A stretch of DNA of 64,000 nt from Sanderia malayensis. Its lineage: Eukaryota > Cnidaria > Scyphozoa > Semaeostomeae > Pelagiidae. Positions 44,694-57,300 of this stretch are shown one piece after another. How positions within the stretch are numbered: position 1 is the first letter of the stretch; each line of letters opens with the position of its first letter. The stretch is taken from positions 3,410,001 through 3,474,000 of the forward strand of contig RQOL01000618.1 in assembly GCA_013076295.1 (NCBI GenBank), in the 5' to 3' direction. The notes beneath the pieces are model-generated. The model saw only the letters and a list, made by a program, of their open reading frames with translations, searched no databases and had not been told where the DNA came from. Both the position numbers and the translations under genes were made by a program.

Positions 44694-47588
44694 TCAGCAC
44701 TTCCATGGCTTGAAATCAGCTATCTTTGTCAATGGTGTTGGATTCTTTACCCATTCCAATGTCTGATTCATTGAAATAGCATAAACATCAGGTAGTGATG
44801 CAACATGGTTGACAAACATTGATATACCTAAAGAAATAAAATATAAGGAACAAGTGAATGAAGTAAACAAAAAACAATAACAACGCAAATACTATTACTG
44901 CTATAATTCGAGGCAAAAAAGAGAAAAAAAACTACACCAATGGGAGTCGAACGCGAGACCTTTGGGGTAGGGTTGTTAAGTACTTAAAGTTCCATGAAAA
45001 GTGGGGTGGTGGTGGGCGAATAGAGCAGTGGATAAAGAGTTGTCTTCTGGTCAACGAAGGTGACACAAGCACGAGTTCAAATCAACAGCAGATCAAAGAA
45101 AATTAGAAACGCAATGATTCAATTTATTCAACCATGTCCTTTATTGAAATCGAATATTTTCATGTCATTTATTCCTAACGTTAATACGAGTTGATTCACT
45201 TAGTTTTTCTTCAACTAAGAAATAAAAAAGATTCTAACGTGCAGGGAATCGAACACAAGGTCTTCGCGGTGGGGTTGTCAAGTACTTAAAGTTCCATGAA
45301 AAATGGGGTGGTGGTGGGCGAATAGAGCCGTGGATAAAGAGTTGTCTTCTGGTCAACGAAGATGACACAAAAGAGTTCAAGCCAACAGAAGATCAAATAA
45401 ATCAGATAAGTAATGATTCAATTTATTGACCCTTTATTGAAATCGAATGTTTTCACGTTCCTATTTCGTAACGTTAACGAGTTGATTCATTCAGTTTTTC
45501 TTCAACCAAGAAATAAAAAAGTTTCTACCATGCAAGGAATCGAACATAAGGTGTTCGCGGTGGGGTTGTTTTGTATTTAATGCAGCAAGAAATATGGGAT
45601 GGAGGTGGGCAAATAGAGCAGTTGGTAAAACACCGTGATAAATACGATATGAATCCTGTATCACTGAAGTTCAAGACAGCATAAGCAAATGAAGTCAATT
45701 AACTAAGCATTTAAATAACAAAATTTTTTTATTGCCGAGCAGCCAAACGTAGAAATATAACATCCCAAAAGGATTTAAAGTCGTGAAAATTCAGAATTAT
45801 TCTCTATTTAATTCTTCTTGAATCATAAAGGTTATAAAACGGCAGCAGACCAATTGGGACGATTTCAAAGTCATCAAACGGATTTATTTGTCCAGAGTAT
45901 GAACATATTGCAGCCGATATCGTCAGAGCAGCACTAAAAATCAACCATTCTCGATAAGGGAACCACGCTAATAAAATATATGCATAATTTTCTTACCCTC
46001 AATGGCGAACCAATGACTTCCAAACCATGATTCCTTCAAGAAGAATGGAAAAGGAGCCCTGTTCCCTTCATAATGACGCTTGAAGTTGTTGAGTAACAAA
46101 TTGTAAACATCATCAGCTGTTGTAATGTTCTTGCATTCACTTGGGTAAGCACATGGATTATTGTTCTTGTCGTAAAGAGTTAACATTGGCATTTCCCACA
46201 GTCCTGGGTACGAATCTGAAATAAATGAAACTGGAAATAAACATCTCTTTTTTGGATATAAAGTTCTATTTACATACATGTATGCTTTCACTTGAAATGG
46301 TTGTAAATAGTGCCATGCTGGGGAAAAAATTAGCTGCAGGTCCATACGAGTCACTATGAGTTGAATTATTGACGAACCCCCTGGCTCAAAAATTCCCAAA
46401 AAATCATTAAAGTATGTGATATAGCATTGGGATGGCTATAAATTTGGTTTCAAAGATAAAGATGCATCCTAAAATATTTTTGGAGCAGAATAATATCACA
46501 GGATATGGCCTAAAGATTTCAAAATTGCTTATATGAGTTGAATTACTGACAAACGCCCTGGCTCAAAAATTCCCAAAAAATCTTTAAAGTATGTGATATA
46601 GCATTGGGATTGCTATAAATTTGGTTCACTATTATAATATTTACAACTCGAAGACTAAAAGATAATGAATTGATGAGTACTGTCAAATATCAATCTAATT
46701 CCGAATCTGAGTGTGAATGTGGCTCCAGGGACATTAAAGTCTAAATTTCTTGTCCTTTCTACACTGGGTAAAGAAAATTAATGCCTTAGAGTGGGCATAA
46801 ACAGGGCCGATAAGGTATAAGTTCAAATCATACCAGTTGGACAAACTGGAACTCTGCAATCTTGCGTGGACTTGTAGTCAAGGGAATATGGCCAGAAAAC
46901 ATCGGCGATACTTCGCATTGATGAATCATAACTGAAATTCAATTTGCTCAATGCTGAGAATTGGTTATTGCCGCCCAGAGGCCATTCATCATAATCACGA
47001 TAGCCGCCAATGGCGTTTAAGGGAACTTCTGCATTCTTGTTGATGTTATTTCGCTGTTGCTAAAAACAGAAAGAAAGCAAAATGGCCAATTATAACTATC
47101 TTAACCAAGTTACAATGACTCGTTATGAACGAAATCCTACTGTATGTAAAGTTTCTTCCAAATAAATACAAGATTGAAACCTGAATTTGCTGCAACCATT
47201 GCTCCTCTGTCTTGGGAAATTTCGCAACACTCGTATCACTTCCGCCATAAACTGCAATCTCCTGTCCAAGAAGATAAAGTTGTTTCACGTTGCCATAGTC
47301 TGTGTCTTTGTGGGTAGTGTAATAGGTTGACGTGAAAGCACAGTTATTAGGGTTCCTTCCAGGTTGTATCATCCTCTCATAGTAATACACGGACATTGAT
47401 GTGACTGCACCTTGCCATGTAATGGTAATTATCTGTGGCATTGCAGGCATCGTTCTTCCACTGCATTGACATTCTGGAAGCTTGCATTTCTTCACATCGC
47501 ATGGAACTGCAGGATCAGCAGCTGAACATCGACAAACGACCAACAGAGTTTGGACGAGAACGATTGCCAAGAAATAATTGTACAACAT
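44694..47588 (-). CDS. Secreted chitin-deacetylase-like protein lacking catalytic ligands
   Basis: Exons 47588-47181, 47059-46834, 46215-45997 and 44827-44694 encode 328 residues. The ATG begins a signal peptide (MLYNYFLAIVLVQTLLVVCR). Then come a short Cys-rich stretch (CDVKKCKLPECQC) and a NodB-type polysaccharide deacetylase fold recognisable from GRNPNNCAFTSTYYTTHKDTDY, GQEIAVYGG, FSYDSSM, VFWPYSLDYKSTQDC, WEMPMLTLYD and FLKESWF. Active relatives have T-F-D-D and H-S/T-x-x-H; here those positions read TITWQGAVT and EIAVYGGSDTS, and the R-P-F motif is RDYDEW. Metal-binding residues are thus gone, so a non-catalytic chitin/glycan-binding role is inferred. A tandem SINE array sits in the last intron. 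Confidence 0.8.
44935..45660 (+). mobile_element. Tandem SINE array, about three units
   Basis: Same family as 38330-39045 but inverted. 'GGGCGAATAGAGCAGTGGAT' (A box) and ACGAGTTCAAATC (B box) appear on the plus strand, spaced about 50 bp, and recur at about 300-bp intervals with decay in the third unit. It lies in the last intron of the deacetylase-like gene. Confidence 0.7.
46356..46628. repeat. Duplicated segment, ~187-bp period
   Basis: 'GAGTTGAATTATTGACGAAC' and the following CCCTGGCTCAAAAATTCCC...GCATTGGGAT(G/T)GCTATAAATTTGGTT recur once about 187 bp downstream. It is intronic in the deacetylase-like gene. Confidence 0.75.
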
Positions 47589-48258
47589 AATTACGATATA
47601 CAGCCTAACAACCTTATCCTTCGCAGAGCAATATGATACGCGTCAGTGATGTGTCTACCTACACGGCTTGAAACTGGAACTAACTTCCGGGCCTTGAGCC
47701 TCAAATTTCCTTTGTTTTAAAATTTAGTGAAGTGAGCAATGCACCAGTCACTTTTTGGTTCAAATTATTTTGTCAAATATTTTTCTACTTTTGCAAAATA
47801 TTTAGAAAGCACCCAGGCACTTATCAGAGGAAATGCGGTATTTTAAAATGTAAAATCTGTCAGTCCTGAAAAATACCGGGTCAAACAACAACATACCGTA
47901 AATCCTTGATTAAGCCCCTGGGGGCTTATTTCACAGAAAATAATTCAAAATGGGGCTTATTCAAGGGGGGGCCTATTTAAGGGTGGGGGTTTAATTGAGG
48001 ATTTACGACAGAGATTAACAACACCACACCTGCCATAAACAAACACACCCTAGCAACTGCAATGCCAAGCTCTTCTCGTTTAAAAATTCACCAAAAAGAC
48101 AAGAGGTTGGAAAAAGTGAAACACAAAAATCACAAAACTATTGATTAACAAATAGTTTGTTTCATAAAATTAATCAATAAAATCATGCCAAATATTAATG
48201 AAATAATTAAGTTGTGCATTGTTGCAAAGCATTCTTACTTGAAAGTAAAGTGTGTACT
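47589..48258. other. Intergenic stretch holding a MITE
   Basis: Upstream region of the deacetylase-like gene and downstream of thioredoxin. It contains the CCGTAAATCC MITE at 47894-48007 and no other recognisable feature. Confidence 0.4.
47894..48007. mobile_element. MITE, CCGTAAATCC family, short copy
   Basis: TACCGTAAATCCTTGATTAAG and the inverted right end (TTAATTGAGGATTTACG) enclose about 114 bp of G/T-rich sequence with repeated GGGGCTTATT. Confidence 0.75.
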
Positions 48259-49161
48259 TCATGCATTTGCCACGATCCCCTCTTCAATTTTTGGTAAACT
48301 TGCACCCACGACTTCATGAACCTTTTGGCAAAAAATAAACCTCAAATTACACGACATTATGTTTCAACTATACAAGTGTAAATTTGAGCACACTTGCAAG
48401 CGTGAAAATTTTCCAAGTGCAAAACATTTGTATCATACAGGCTTGTTGGTTCATTGGTGACCTAGGAACGGACTGAAGGCTCTTCAAACTTGGAATTCAG
48501 ACTACACGCTTTTTTTATAAGGAACCTAGCTCAGGGCCTAGTTCTTTAAGTTCCTTATTTTGAGACTTCTTTTGATCACTTTGTAGTTCTAAAAGTTCCT
48601 TCGCTTTGTTATAAACTTGTGAAAAGATAACAGGTTAAAACATGAAGAAGTTTCATATAATGTAAAAGTACTGAAAATCAATGGAACCGGCTTCCTAATT
48701 GTAAATTGTGCAGAAATATAAATATATTCAAAATTACAAAGTTCATTAGTGATTTGGCCTTTAGTAGTAAAAGTTCCTTAAGCTTTTTGACTTTCTACGT
48801 GAAGGTTCCTTATAAACCGGTTCCTCATAAAAAAGGTGTGTATACGTTAATTTAAAATGTGCAAACTCAACTATTACTCGTAGTGTTTGTCAGTGAGACA
48901 GTAGACATGTACATCTAACAGTTACATACTTTGCACGCACAGACAAAATGCAATAAAAGATACACATGCTTACAGGCAGTTCACCTAATTTGTTAATTTA
49001 TTTTGCTACCTAAATTTACCTTAATACCTATGCCAATAAAAAACATTGGTGTTGTGGAGGGGCACTTGAGGGGCTCATGTCCCCTTGCTAAGATCTTAGG
49101 ATGATACCACTGCCCTCTAACTAACCAAGACTCAATTTATTGACAAATTTGTCTTTCTTTT

Positions 49162-49196
<35 letters not shown>

Positions 49197-50287
49197 GGCA
49201 TATAGTAATAATTGAACTTAATATTTAAACAAAAGATAAATATAGCCCTATAAATTATGATTTGGGATAAGTTGATAATTCTGGGATGAAGAATATGTAA
49301 TGTACTCTACTTCAGGTGTGTCAGATTTTTCATGAAATTTTGAAGGCAAGCTAGAAAAAACCTCAGCTAGCTTGGTGCTTGAAAATGATGAGATATAAAA
49401 CAGAATGTGAGCATAAATGAAAATTGGAGTATAAAATACCTTGACACCATTTTTGTAAAAAAGGAAGGTTGGCATGGCAGATATTTGACAAAATTCAGAA
49501 GTTTCCTAAAAGAAATAAAGAATCAGAAGTAAGAAAATATCACAGCATGTCAACATGAAACTTAAAATTGAATTGACACTGAAACCAACTTTAAGTAATA
49601 AGCTAAAAAATGTTTGCACACAATGAACATGAAAATATAATCAATACAAAACTTACACCATTTTCATCAACATCAACTTTAGCAAAGATCACATTTGGGT
49701 ATTTCTGAGTCAGGCCCTATATTTATGGAAATTAAAATTAAATAAAGAAATAAACGAAGGCTGGTTTTCTTTGGTCAACAACAACATCAGTAGAAGCAAG
49801 TCTTAGACCGATCATCTCGGCTAGCTACGATTTTGGGGCTAAATCTCATCTAATCCATAATGGTAGCAAAAAACGTGAAATCAAAGGACTGAAAGTTTGC
49901 ATGGCTGGCGAAGTTCTTCATACCTCAAATTTTGGGGAAATGATCTTGCAAGGTCCACACCATGTCGCAAAAAAATCAATCACTATGAGTTTATCTTTCG
50001 TCTGCATAAGCTCATCGAAATCTCCCTGAAATATTAATCATTGCAATATCATAAAAACAATAAACCTTCACGAAAAACTGCAGAGCGGGCTAACAACATA
50101 GGGTGTATAACCAGGCCGCACGAGAAGCTAAGACAACTGGCCTAAGTCTGCAGCATTGCTAAACTAAATTCTGAAATAGTAACTTGTTCCACTCTTCTAC
50201 TCGAATGTTGCCTACCATTTAAAGCTAGAAACAAATGGATAAAACTAAGTACTTGCATACCTTGGTTTCTAATTTCTTAATGGACAT
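48259..50287 (-). CDS. TXN: Thioredoxin (cytosolic type)
   Basis: Exons 50287-50261, 50025-49924, 49716-49657, 49505-49440 and 48321-48259 encode 105 residues, the exact length of animal thioredoxin-1. Sequence order is [29 protein letters not shown], active site ATWCGPCK, then [28 protein letters not shown] (cis-proline) and [15 protein letters not shown]. It reduces protein disulfides in the cytosol with thioredoxin reductase. No signal peptide. The last intron is long (about 1.1 kb) and contains the MITE at 48503-48842 and a (TAA)n run near 49165-49195. Confidence 0.93.
48503..48842. mobile_element. MITE with TTTTTTATAAGGAACC ends
   Basis: TACACGCTTTTTTTATAAGGAACC on the left and GGTTCCTCATAAAAAAGGTGTGTA on the right are imperfect inverted ends enclosing about 340 bp. 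It lies in the last thioredoxin intron. Confidence 0.65.
49165..49195. repeat. (TAA)n microsatellite
   Basis: About nine consecutive AAT/TAA triplets in the thioredoxin intron. Confidence 0.8.
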
Positions 50288-50522
50288 CTTGGCTTTGAAG
50301 TTTAAGAAAAATAGTGCACACCCTTGCTTCGCAGAAGATAACAGTTTGGGAGGACGAGGACGAAAATGAAATGAACGGCGGGTAAATAAGGACGCCGCAA
50401 AGCCAGTGGTGGGCTGGGCAGTGCAACAAAACAATGCAATGCAACATTTCCTGTTGCCCAGTTTTCTCATGATGCAGTTCAACTCAATGATGTACAATGC
50501 GATGGTTGCCTGCTTGCAAATG

Positions 50523-50604
50523 ACCGTAAATCCTCGAGTAGCCCCCGGGGGCTTATTTGCAAAAATGGCTTTTTAAGTGGGGGCTTAATCGAGGATTTAC
50601 GGTA
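50523..50604. mobile_element. MITE, CCGTAAATCC family, minimal copy
   Basis: ACCGTAAATCCTCGAGTAGC and the inverted AATCGAGGATTTACGGT are separated by a few dozen bases. It is essentially two tips, located upstream of thioredoxin. Confidence 0.8.
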
Positions 50605-51300
50605 TGCGACGTGCGTTGCAATTTGAGAATTTTCGATCGACGACAATGAAAGAAAAACAATTTCTATGCTTCAACTGTAGTTTGATTACTATGTTAAACT
50701 TCAATCAACGAAGATATAAAAATAGTCATTGCTTAAAATACAATAACAGTGAAAATACAAAACACGCGAACTTTAACATCATATATCATACAAACAAACT
50801 TTAAAAAGAAACAAAAAATGATAGAAACTATCGTGTTGGCAACAAATGTGCCAAGAAACAAAATAATTAAGAATTTAACACACAAATTTAGAAAACTAAG
50901 TCGACATTTGAACTGCAACCATTGGCATTACACAATAGTTTATTTCAGCAGTTACCTTTCTCAAATTATACTCGAATAGTCAACTTTGGATTCTTGTCTA
51001 CAACATTACATAAACACAACCGGAAAATTTTTTTCTGAGTTTATAAGGTCCTTTTTAAATACTGATTTTTTCTGGATTCCTCAATCATTGTTTTTTCTTT
51101 ATAAACGTGTCAGGAGTTGGGAATTATCCTGAAAAAGAACAAATCCAAATTAGCAAAACATAAAACTTCAATTCAAAAGATCAATAGCTCAATCTTTAGT
51201 GACTAAGATCAAGTCTTTTACAGGCGTTCTAATCTCTTCGGGGTCAAAGCGGTCAAGAACAGATACAAAATGTAACGACTTTAAACCAGACTTACCGGGT
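50605..51300. other. Intergenic / 3'UTR of the lipoprotein gene
   Basis: Between the thioredoxin promoter region and the lipoprotein stop codon. AT-rich, with no recognisable gene or RNA. The part next to 51301 should be lipoprotein 3'UTR. Confidence 0.4.
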
Positions 51301-54300
51301 TTAGCAGGTCATACGGTCGGTTGTCTTGCATTGAACCTTCCAGCTCAATTTGCATTTCTGGCATTGAAGTTTGTTCTGTGTAACGGGTTCAATCAGAGCA
51401 TCGGAGACAGCAGTCACCATAACTTTCATTTCAGCAGGTTTGAATTTGTTCAAGAACAATCCTCCGTTGCTTTCACGGGCGAGTTCTGTGAAGGCGCTTT
51501 GTGGCATCTCGTAGTCGCTCATTGGCACGGCTTGGAAGTCTGGGCTCAAGTAAACACGGCTCGCGGTCTGTCCAATCACACGGCTTTTTCCGTAGCTCTT
51601 GAAATCAAAATTGTCAAACACCAACAGAGTTGCATTGGCTTTACGCTTCAATTCTGCAGCCGCCATGCCGGCACCGAAGAAACAAGTTTTGGGCTGGTCG
51701 AAGTTGAACATCATGAAAACTTTGCGTGCTGCAGGTCTCATTTGCATGGCAGAAGCGAGGTTGATGGCGGCAAATACGTCATTGCTGTTACTGCTTTCGC
51801 CTGTGTATGGGAGTTCCTTGATCAATGAGGACATATCAGCTGCGTTTCTGAAGTACTGACCGCGTCTTGTGTGGTAGTGAGGCTTCTCGTGAACACCATT
51901 GCCTCCGAAACCAATCAGGGCGTATCGAGTGTTGAATCCTTTCTTCTCCAATCCCTTGTTTACGTAATAAATCATAGTGGCAATGGTTCTTCTCATCTTG
52001 CGCACGGCCTTTCGTTCGGAGATCATGACAACAACATCAACATAATTCTTCAAAGGTTGGACCCATTCCTCTCCCTTACGCACGATCTTTCCGCTCTCCA
52101 TTGTATACGTCACTGCAGAATGAATGATTGCAAAACATTATAAAACACACTAAATACGATGAGCTCTCCTACAAGTTATACGGTACTACCACAGATGATC
52201 AAATAGAGAGCTAGGCGTCCCTTGTATAAAGACAACCATCGCTCGTCGTTCCTCGCCATCTATTCCTCGCTTCAAGGGGAAAACCAAGAAAATTGGCAAG
52301 GATAATTGCTAACAAAAAGGAAAAAATTGTGCAGTACTGCATAACTACTTACCACAGTCGGAAATCTTTGGTGTTGGGAGACCTTGGGCTCTCAACGCTA
52401 CTCGGTAAGCTTTGGTTGCGTTGCAGTGCGAGGTCAGACTCGGTTCCGTGTTTTCACAATCAGCAGTGTCTGCGAGGCAAGCCTTAAGGAATGGCAGGGG
52501 ATCGATTTTCTTGAAAGAGGCAGCAAGGGGTGATTTTTCGCTTTGGAAGATCTCGAAGCATTTCTCAGATGGTGCTTTGTTGCAAAGTGGTGCCTCGTTG
52601 TTCTCTTCCTTGATCATGCATTCTCCGTTGCGTGTGACGAGCCACGAGTTCACGAATTCGTTGACTGATCTGGTGATCTTGTTGCTTGGGAGCTTAAAGT
52701 CGTCGTATTTCTCGTGGTTGTTTGTTCCAAGTAAACCTGCGTGCAAGAACAACAAAATTAGTTTTACACAAGACACGATGGTAAACGCGAGCACGTTGCA
52801 TTCACAGCCTGCTCGGACTTCGTAACAGAAATGAAAATCCCAAATGCTCTCAATCATCAAAGCTCTTACAGCGACATTTATATCATTATCATTGTTATGA
52901 TGACTAAATTAGAGTCGAAGATAAATACGCCAGTCGCGCAAAAGGTAACCCAAAAGCATCGGTTGACAATAGTTCAGATACACGATAAACAAACGAGTCA
53001 TGAACATTCTGCAGCACGTTACAGATCAAAGGATAGTAATTTGCAGCGTACCTTGCGTTTTTCCGTAGAGCTTTGACGACAATTCGATGGAGCAGAGGAA
53101 GTGTTTGACATTGCAATACAATTTTAATCCTTGTTCGAACTCGCATCGGATAGAGTTGCGCATGCGTATACAAGAGGAGGTCTGGGATTCCACAGGGAGT
53201 CCAGTGACGATCTTCTTATAAAGTTCTCCGCTTCTTGATACCTTGACAGTAGAAACAACGGAACCATCCTGGTGAATAGAGACCTCAATATCTGGTGTCT
53301 GAACGATTATGCTTTCTTGTTGGCTCATGACTGTCAGGTTGCCCGAGTGGAAGTCACGTGCAAGGAGGTACGTGCATTGCTTCTTGGGGAATTTTGGCAC
53401 GTCATAGAACTTCTTGTCGAAGGTCATCACGTGGTTCTTGCCGAAAATCATTGCAGTTGCTGGAGAATAAAAGTGGCTGTTACAAACTTGTTCAATAAGC
53501 AATATCAAAACTCGAAGTCAAACAAAGTATAATTAATAGGTCGGGCAGTTAGTGGGGTAAAACACATACCTGTGTAGGGGCATTTTGGGGTGTTCAAATA
53601 CAATTGACGTTTGATCATTCTCTTTGCCATCATCATTCCGGACATTACTCTCATTTTGCTGAACTTGTATGTCCTGTAGACACGTTTGGCGTATTTCCCA
53701 AGAATCATCTTGTGTGAGGCAAGATATTCATCAACGATTTTCATATCATCTTCGTTCAACATGTTCATTGCTGACTCCTTCAACTCGGTTGTCTTTTTCT
53801 TCAGACCATCGTAAAGCGTTCTGTAGGCCTTTCTCAGTTGAGCTTCGACGATTTTGAAAGCTTGTCTGAATTCTGCACCGTTTCTCCATTCCTTCGTGGC
53901 GGTCTTGACAATAATGTAGTAGGGTTTGACTTTGTACACGACTCTCAGGTACTGCATGAACATCTTTTTATACATATCTTTACCATGTTTCTTCGCCAAT
54001 TCGTAGACGGGTTTGAGTTCGGCCTTGATATTCTCGACAGCAAGTTTCGAATATGTTCTCGTCTTTTCGAAGACTTGTTCCAATCCATTGGAGTAAGAGA
54101 TATCGACAACTGCGTTGTTGGCAAAGTTGAAGACGTCTTTCGACACTTGTTTACCCTTGTTCATGGCATCGAGAGCGTAATCCTTAACAGTACTCTTCAC
54201 AACACCAGCGGTTTTGTAGATTGTTGTCTTCCAGTCGGCGGATTTCTTCCATACTTCAGTCGAGACTGCAACAACACGGGTCTTGAGGTGACGTCCGAGT

Positions 54301-57300
54301 TTCGAGTGTGCAATGAAACTATCGTTGATATCCTGGCGGACTTCAGCAGTTTTGTTTCGGATGAAATCCATCATTCTCTTCGTCATCGCGACAGTCTTTC
54401 TCGAGATCTTTGCAACCTCTCTTCGCACTGTAGTGTCAATTTTCTTAATGTGGTACGTGAATCTTGGCTCAACAGGTCTCATGTGGTGAATCACGAACAT
54501 CAATTGTCCCTCTTTCGTGTCCAAAACAACGTATTTCTTCATATCTGGAACGTACTCTCTAAGCTTGGCGACTCTGGATTTGGCCTTCTCCATGTAAGGT
54601 TTCAAGTCAACATTGTCGAGATACACCAACGAAGTGTGGACCGATTTGAGTGACTTCTTGGCAAAATCCTTTGCAAATGATCGAATTTTTCCTGGAATCT
54701 TAGGCAAGACTTCCCTCACTGATTTCTTGATCGCACTGACAGTGGCATTGACAGTTGCATTGATAGTTGCAATGCCATTCTTCATTTGAGCAACACTGAA
54801 CTCTTTCAATTTCAACATGTTTCCTTCGAGATCGTAATACTTGTAGATGAAGATTCCAGTTGCGTTCATTTCGTGAGCAATAGCTTTAACGATGTTCTTG
54901 ATCTTCTCTACTCTTGCACGAAGATGGACGTTGTATTTGGCTTTCAACTCTTCCAATTTCACCTTCATCATTCCTCTTGCTTTCTCGTACAGCCTATTGG
55001 CTCTCAATGGCAACATTTTGATCTCAGCGACAGTTTCTGCGATGCTCATTTTCTTCAGGGTGATCAGGTGCCTCTTCAAGCATGATTCGTTCCACAACTT
55101 CAATGTCTTCGCAATTGTCTTCGTCTTCATTTCCTTGCTGTATTTCACAACATCTTTAATCATCCTGTTTACCTTCTTCAATGCTTTCTCGTATTCAGCA
55201 GTTGCTCTGCGGACAACAACTGGGTATTTCTCCTTCCAGATCTTATCAACCTTAGCGTAGTACTTCTTTCCGATAACGACGGCTTTCTCTCTGTACACTT
55301 CGTATCTCTCCTTTGCAACAACGTAGGCCTTCTTGATTTCAGCGACCATCTTTTCTTTTCGGGCATTGATTTTCGTCTTTGCTACAGCATACGTGTCCTG
55401 CATCTTGATGACGATATCTTCAAGGGTAGTTTCGTCCAAGAAAGAATTGTACTTGGCAATAATGTTATCAATCTTGGCTTTCAATGCATCTCTCTTTGCA
55501 CTCAAACACTTTTGGATCTTGGCAGCCATAACAACCTTGTACTTCTTCAACATTTCTCTGGCTTGCACGGCAAGAGATTTGACACCAGTGACAATTTCAT
55601 GGTTCTTCACTTCGTCGACAATATCTCCCCAGATTTCGTGGTTCACAATTGGGTACATTGGACAACGCTTCCACTGCTCCTTGACAAAGTTGACGTGTCC
55701 TTTAAGCTTCTCGATCTGTTCATTGTACAGTTTTGTTGCCTTTTCCTTGATCATATCTGGTGCAGCCTGTGCTTTGGCGTAATATTTAGCATACAACTCT
55801 TTGCTCTTGGTTTTCAGAGTTTCGAAAGCTTCTTTGGTTTCTTCGTCAGTGACGTCATTGATCAGTTCCAATGCAATCTGCTTGACGTCAATTGACTTCC
55901 AATCGTAGTCCCTCGCGGTCATGATTATGGATTTCACGTGGCCCACGTTGGTCCAGAAGCAAATGGTTGGTACTCGTCTGAACATGACGGAATGTGTCTT
56001 CAAATAAGGTGAGATCTTTGCAATGTTGATGCGGACGACTTCGAGATGTGGCATGGCCTTGGCAGCGAGTTTCTTGGCTGTAAACACGGCGCTCTTCTTG
56101 ATCTGCTTCAAAACATTCAACAATCTCAAAACACGGGCGTCATCTTTCATTGCCATCAACTTCTCTCTGACCTCCTCGATTTTCTGTTTGAACTCGAGAA
56201 CTTTGGGGTGTTGCTTCAACTCGTTCATTTTCACCTTCAACTCTGCAATCTTGACTTTCATTGCCTCGACCATCTTCTTCAAATATTTGATCGTCTTGAC
56301 AGTCATCTCGTGGTTCATGACCTTCTGGTAGCGTGGGCAGTTCTTGACTTTCTCAACAGTCTGCTTCAAGTACTCGATGAATTTCTTGACCTGTTCTGTG
56401 GCTTTCTCGAGTCCTTGCTTGTACAAGACCATGGATTTCTCCTTGGTCATTTCGTAGTACTTTGCGGCATAGACAGCTCCCTTCTTGTAGTACTTGTCAG
56501 CAGCAATCTTGCACGTGGCATAGCAATTAAGTACGTGTGCCTTGACAATCCTTGCATGTGGTGTGTAGGCTTTGACGGTTTCGTTAGCCAAGATGACAGA
56601 AGCTTTCAAAGTCTGGTTGAAGATGCTTTCGGCTTCTTCCAAAACAATCGGCAATACATCAGTATTGAACTTGTTCTTCATTTCAACTGCTTTTGCAAAC
56701 ACATTGCTGTATCTCGTCTTTGCAACTGCCTTCAACTCCTTAATCTGTGTCTTCATCTTCTCCATTTGCTCCATGACCTTGCTGTTCACTGTGGCAACTG
56801 TCTTCTTGTACAACTGTCTGATGCTCAATCTCTTATTCGTCTCGTACACGTTCAAAGCAGTGGCATACATCTTCTTGTACATTTCCATCGTCTTCTTATA
56901 GTAGATCGCGTAGTACTTGTTGTATTGCTCAACAGCAAGTTCGTATTTCTTCAACAACTTTCCGTAGATCTTCAATGCTTCAGGTCTGATTTTCGTCTGG
57001 TATTTCTCCTTTGCCAATTCAACGTATCGAGTCGTGAGTGCAGTGGCATTGGCGTACAGCTCCTTCGCAACAGCTGCCACTTTCTTTGCAACAATTCTCA
57101 ATTCCTCGATCTTCTTCTCGGCCTTTCTGTAAGCAACATCGTAGTTCTTCTTTCCAATTTCGTAAGCATTCTCTCCGATCTCCTCCCAGGTTTTGTCTTC
57201 GTGTTTCTTGTAGAATGCAACCAAACTGTTGTAATACTTATTGTACACCTTCTCTCCGTACGCCTTGACAATTGCATATCGTTCCTTTGCGATACCAACA

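Noticed and set aside
49248..49439. Read-through of thioredoxin exon 4 ([15 protein letters not shown]...)
   Set aside because: It is intronic read-through; the true last exon ([15 protein letters not shown]) lies at 48321-48259 and gives the expected 105-residue thioredoxin.
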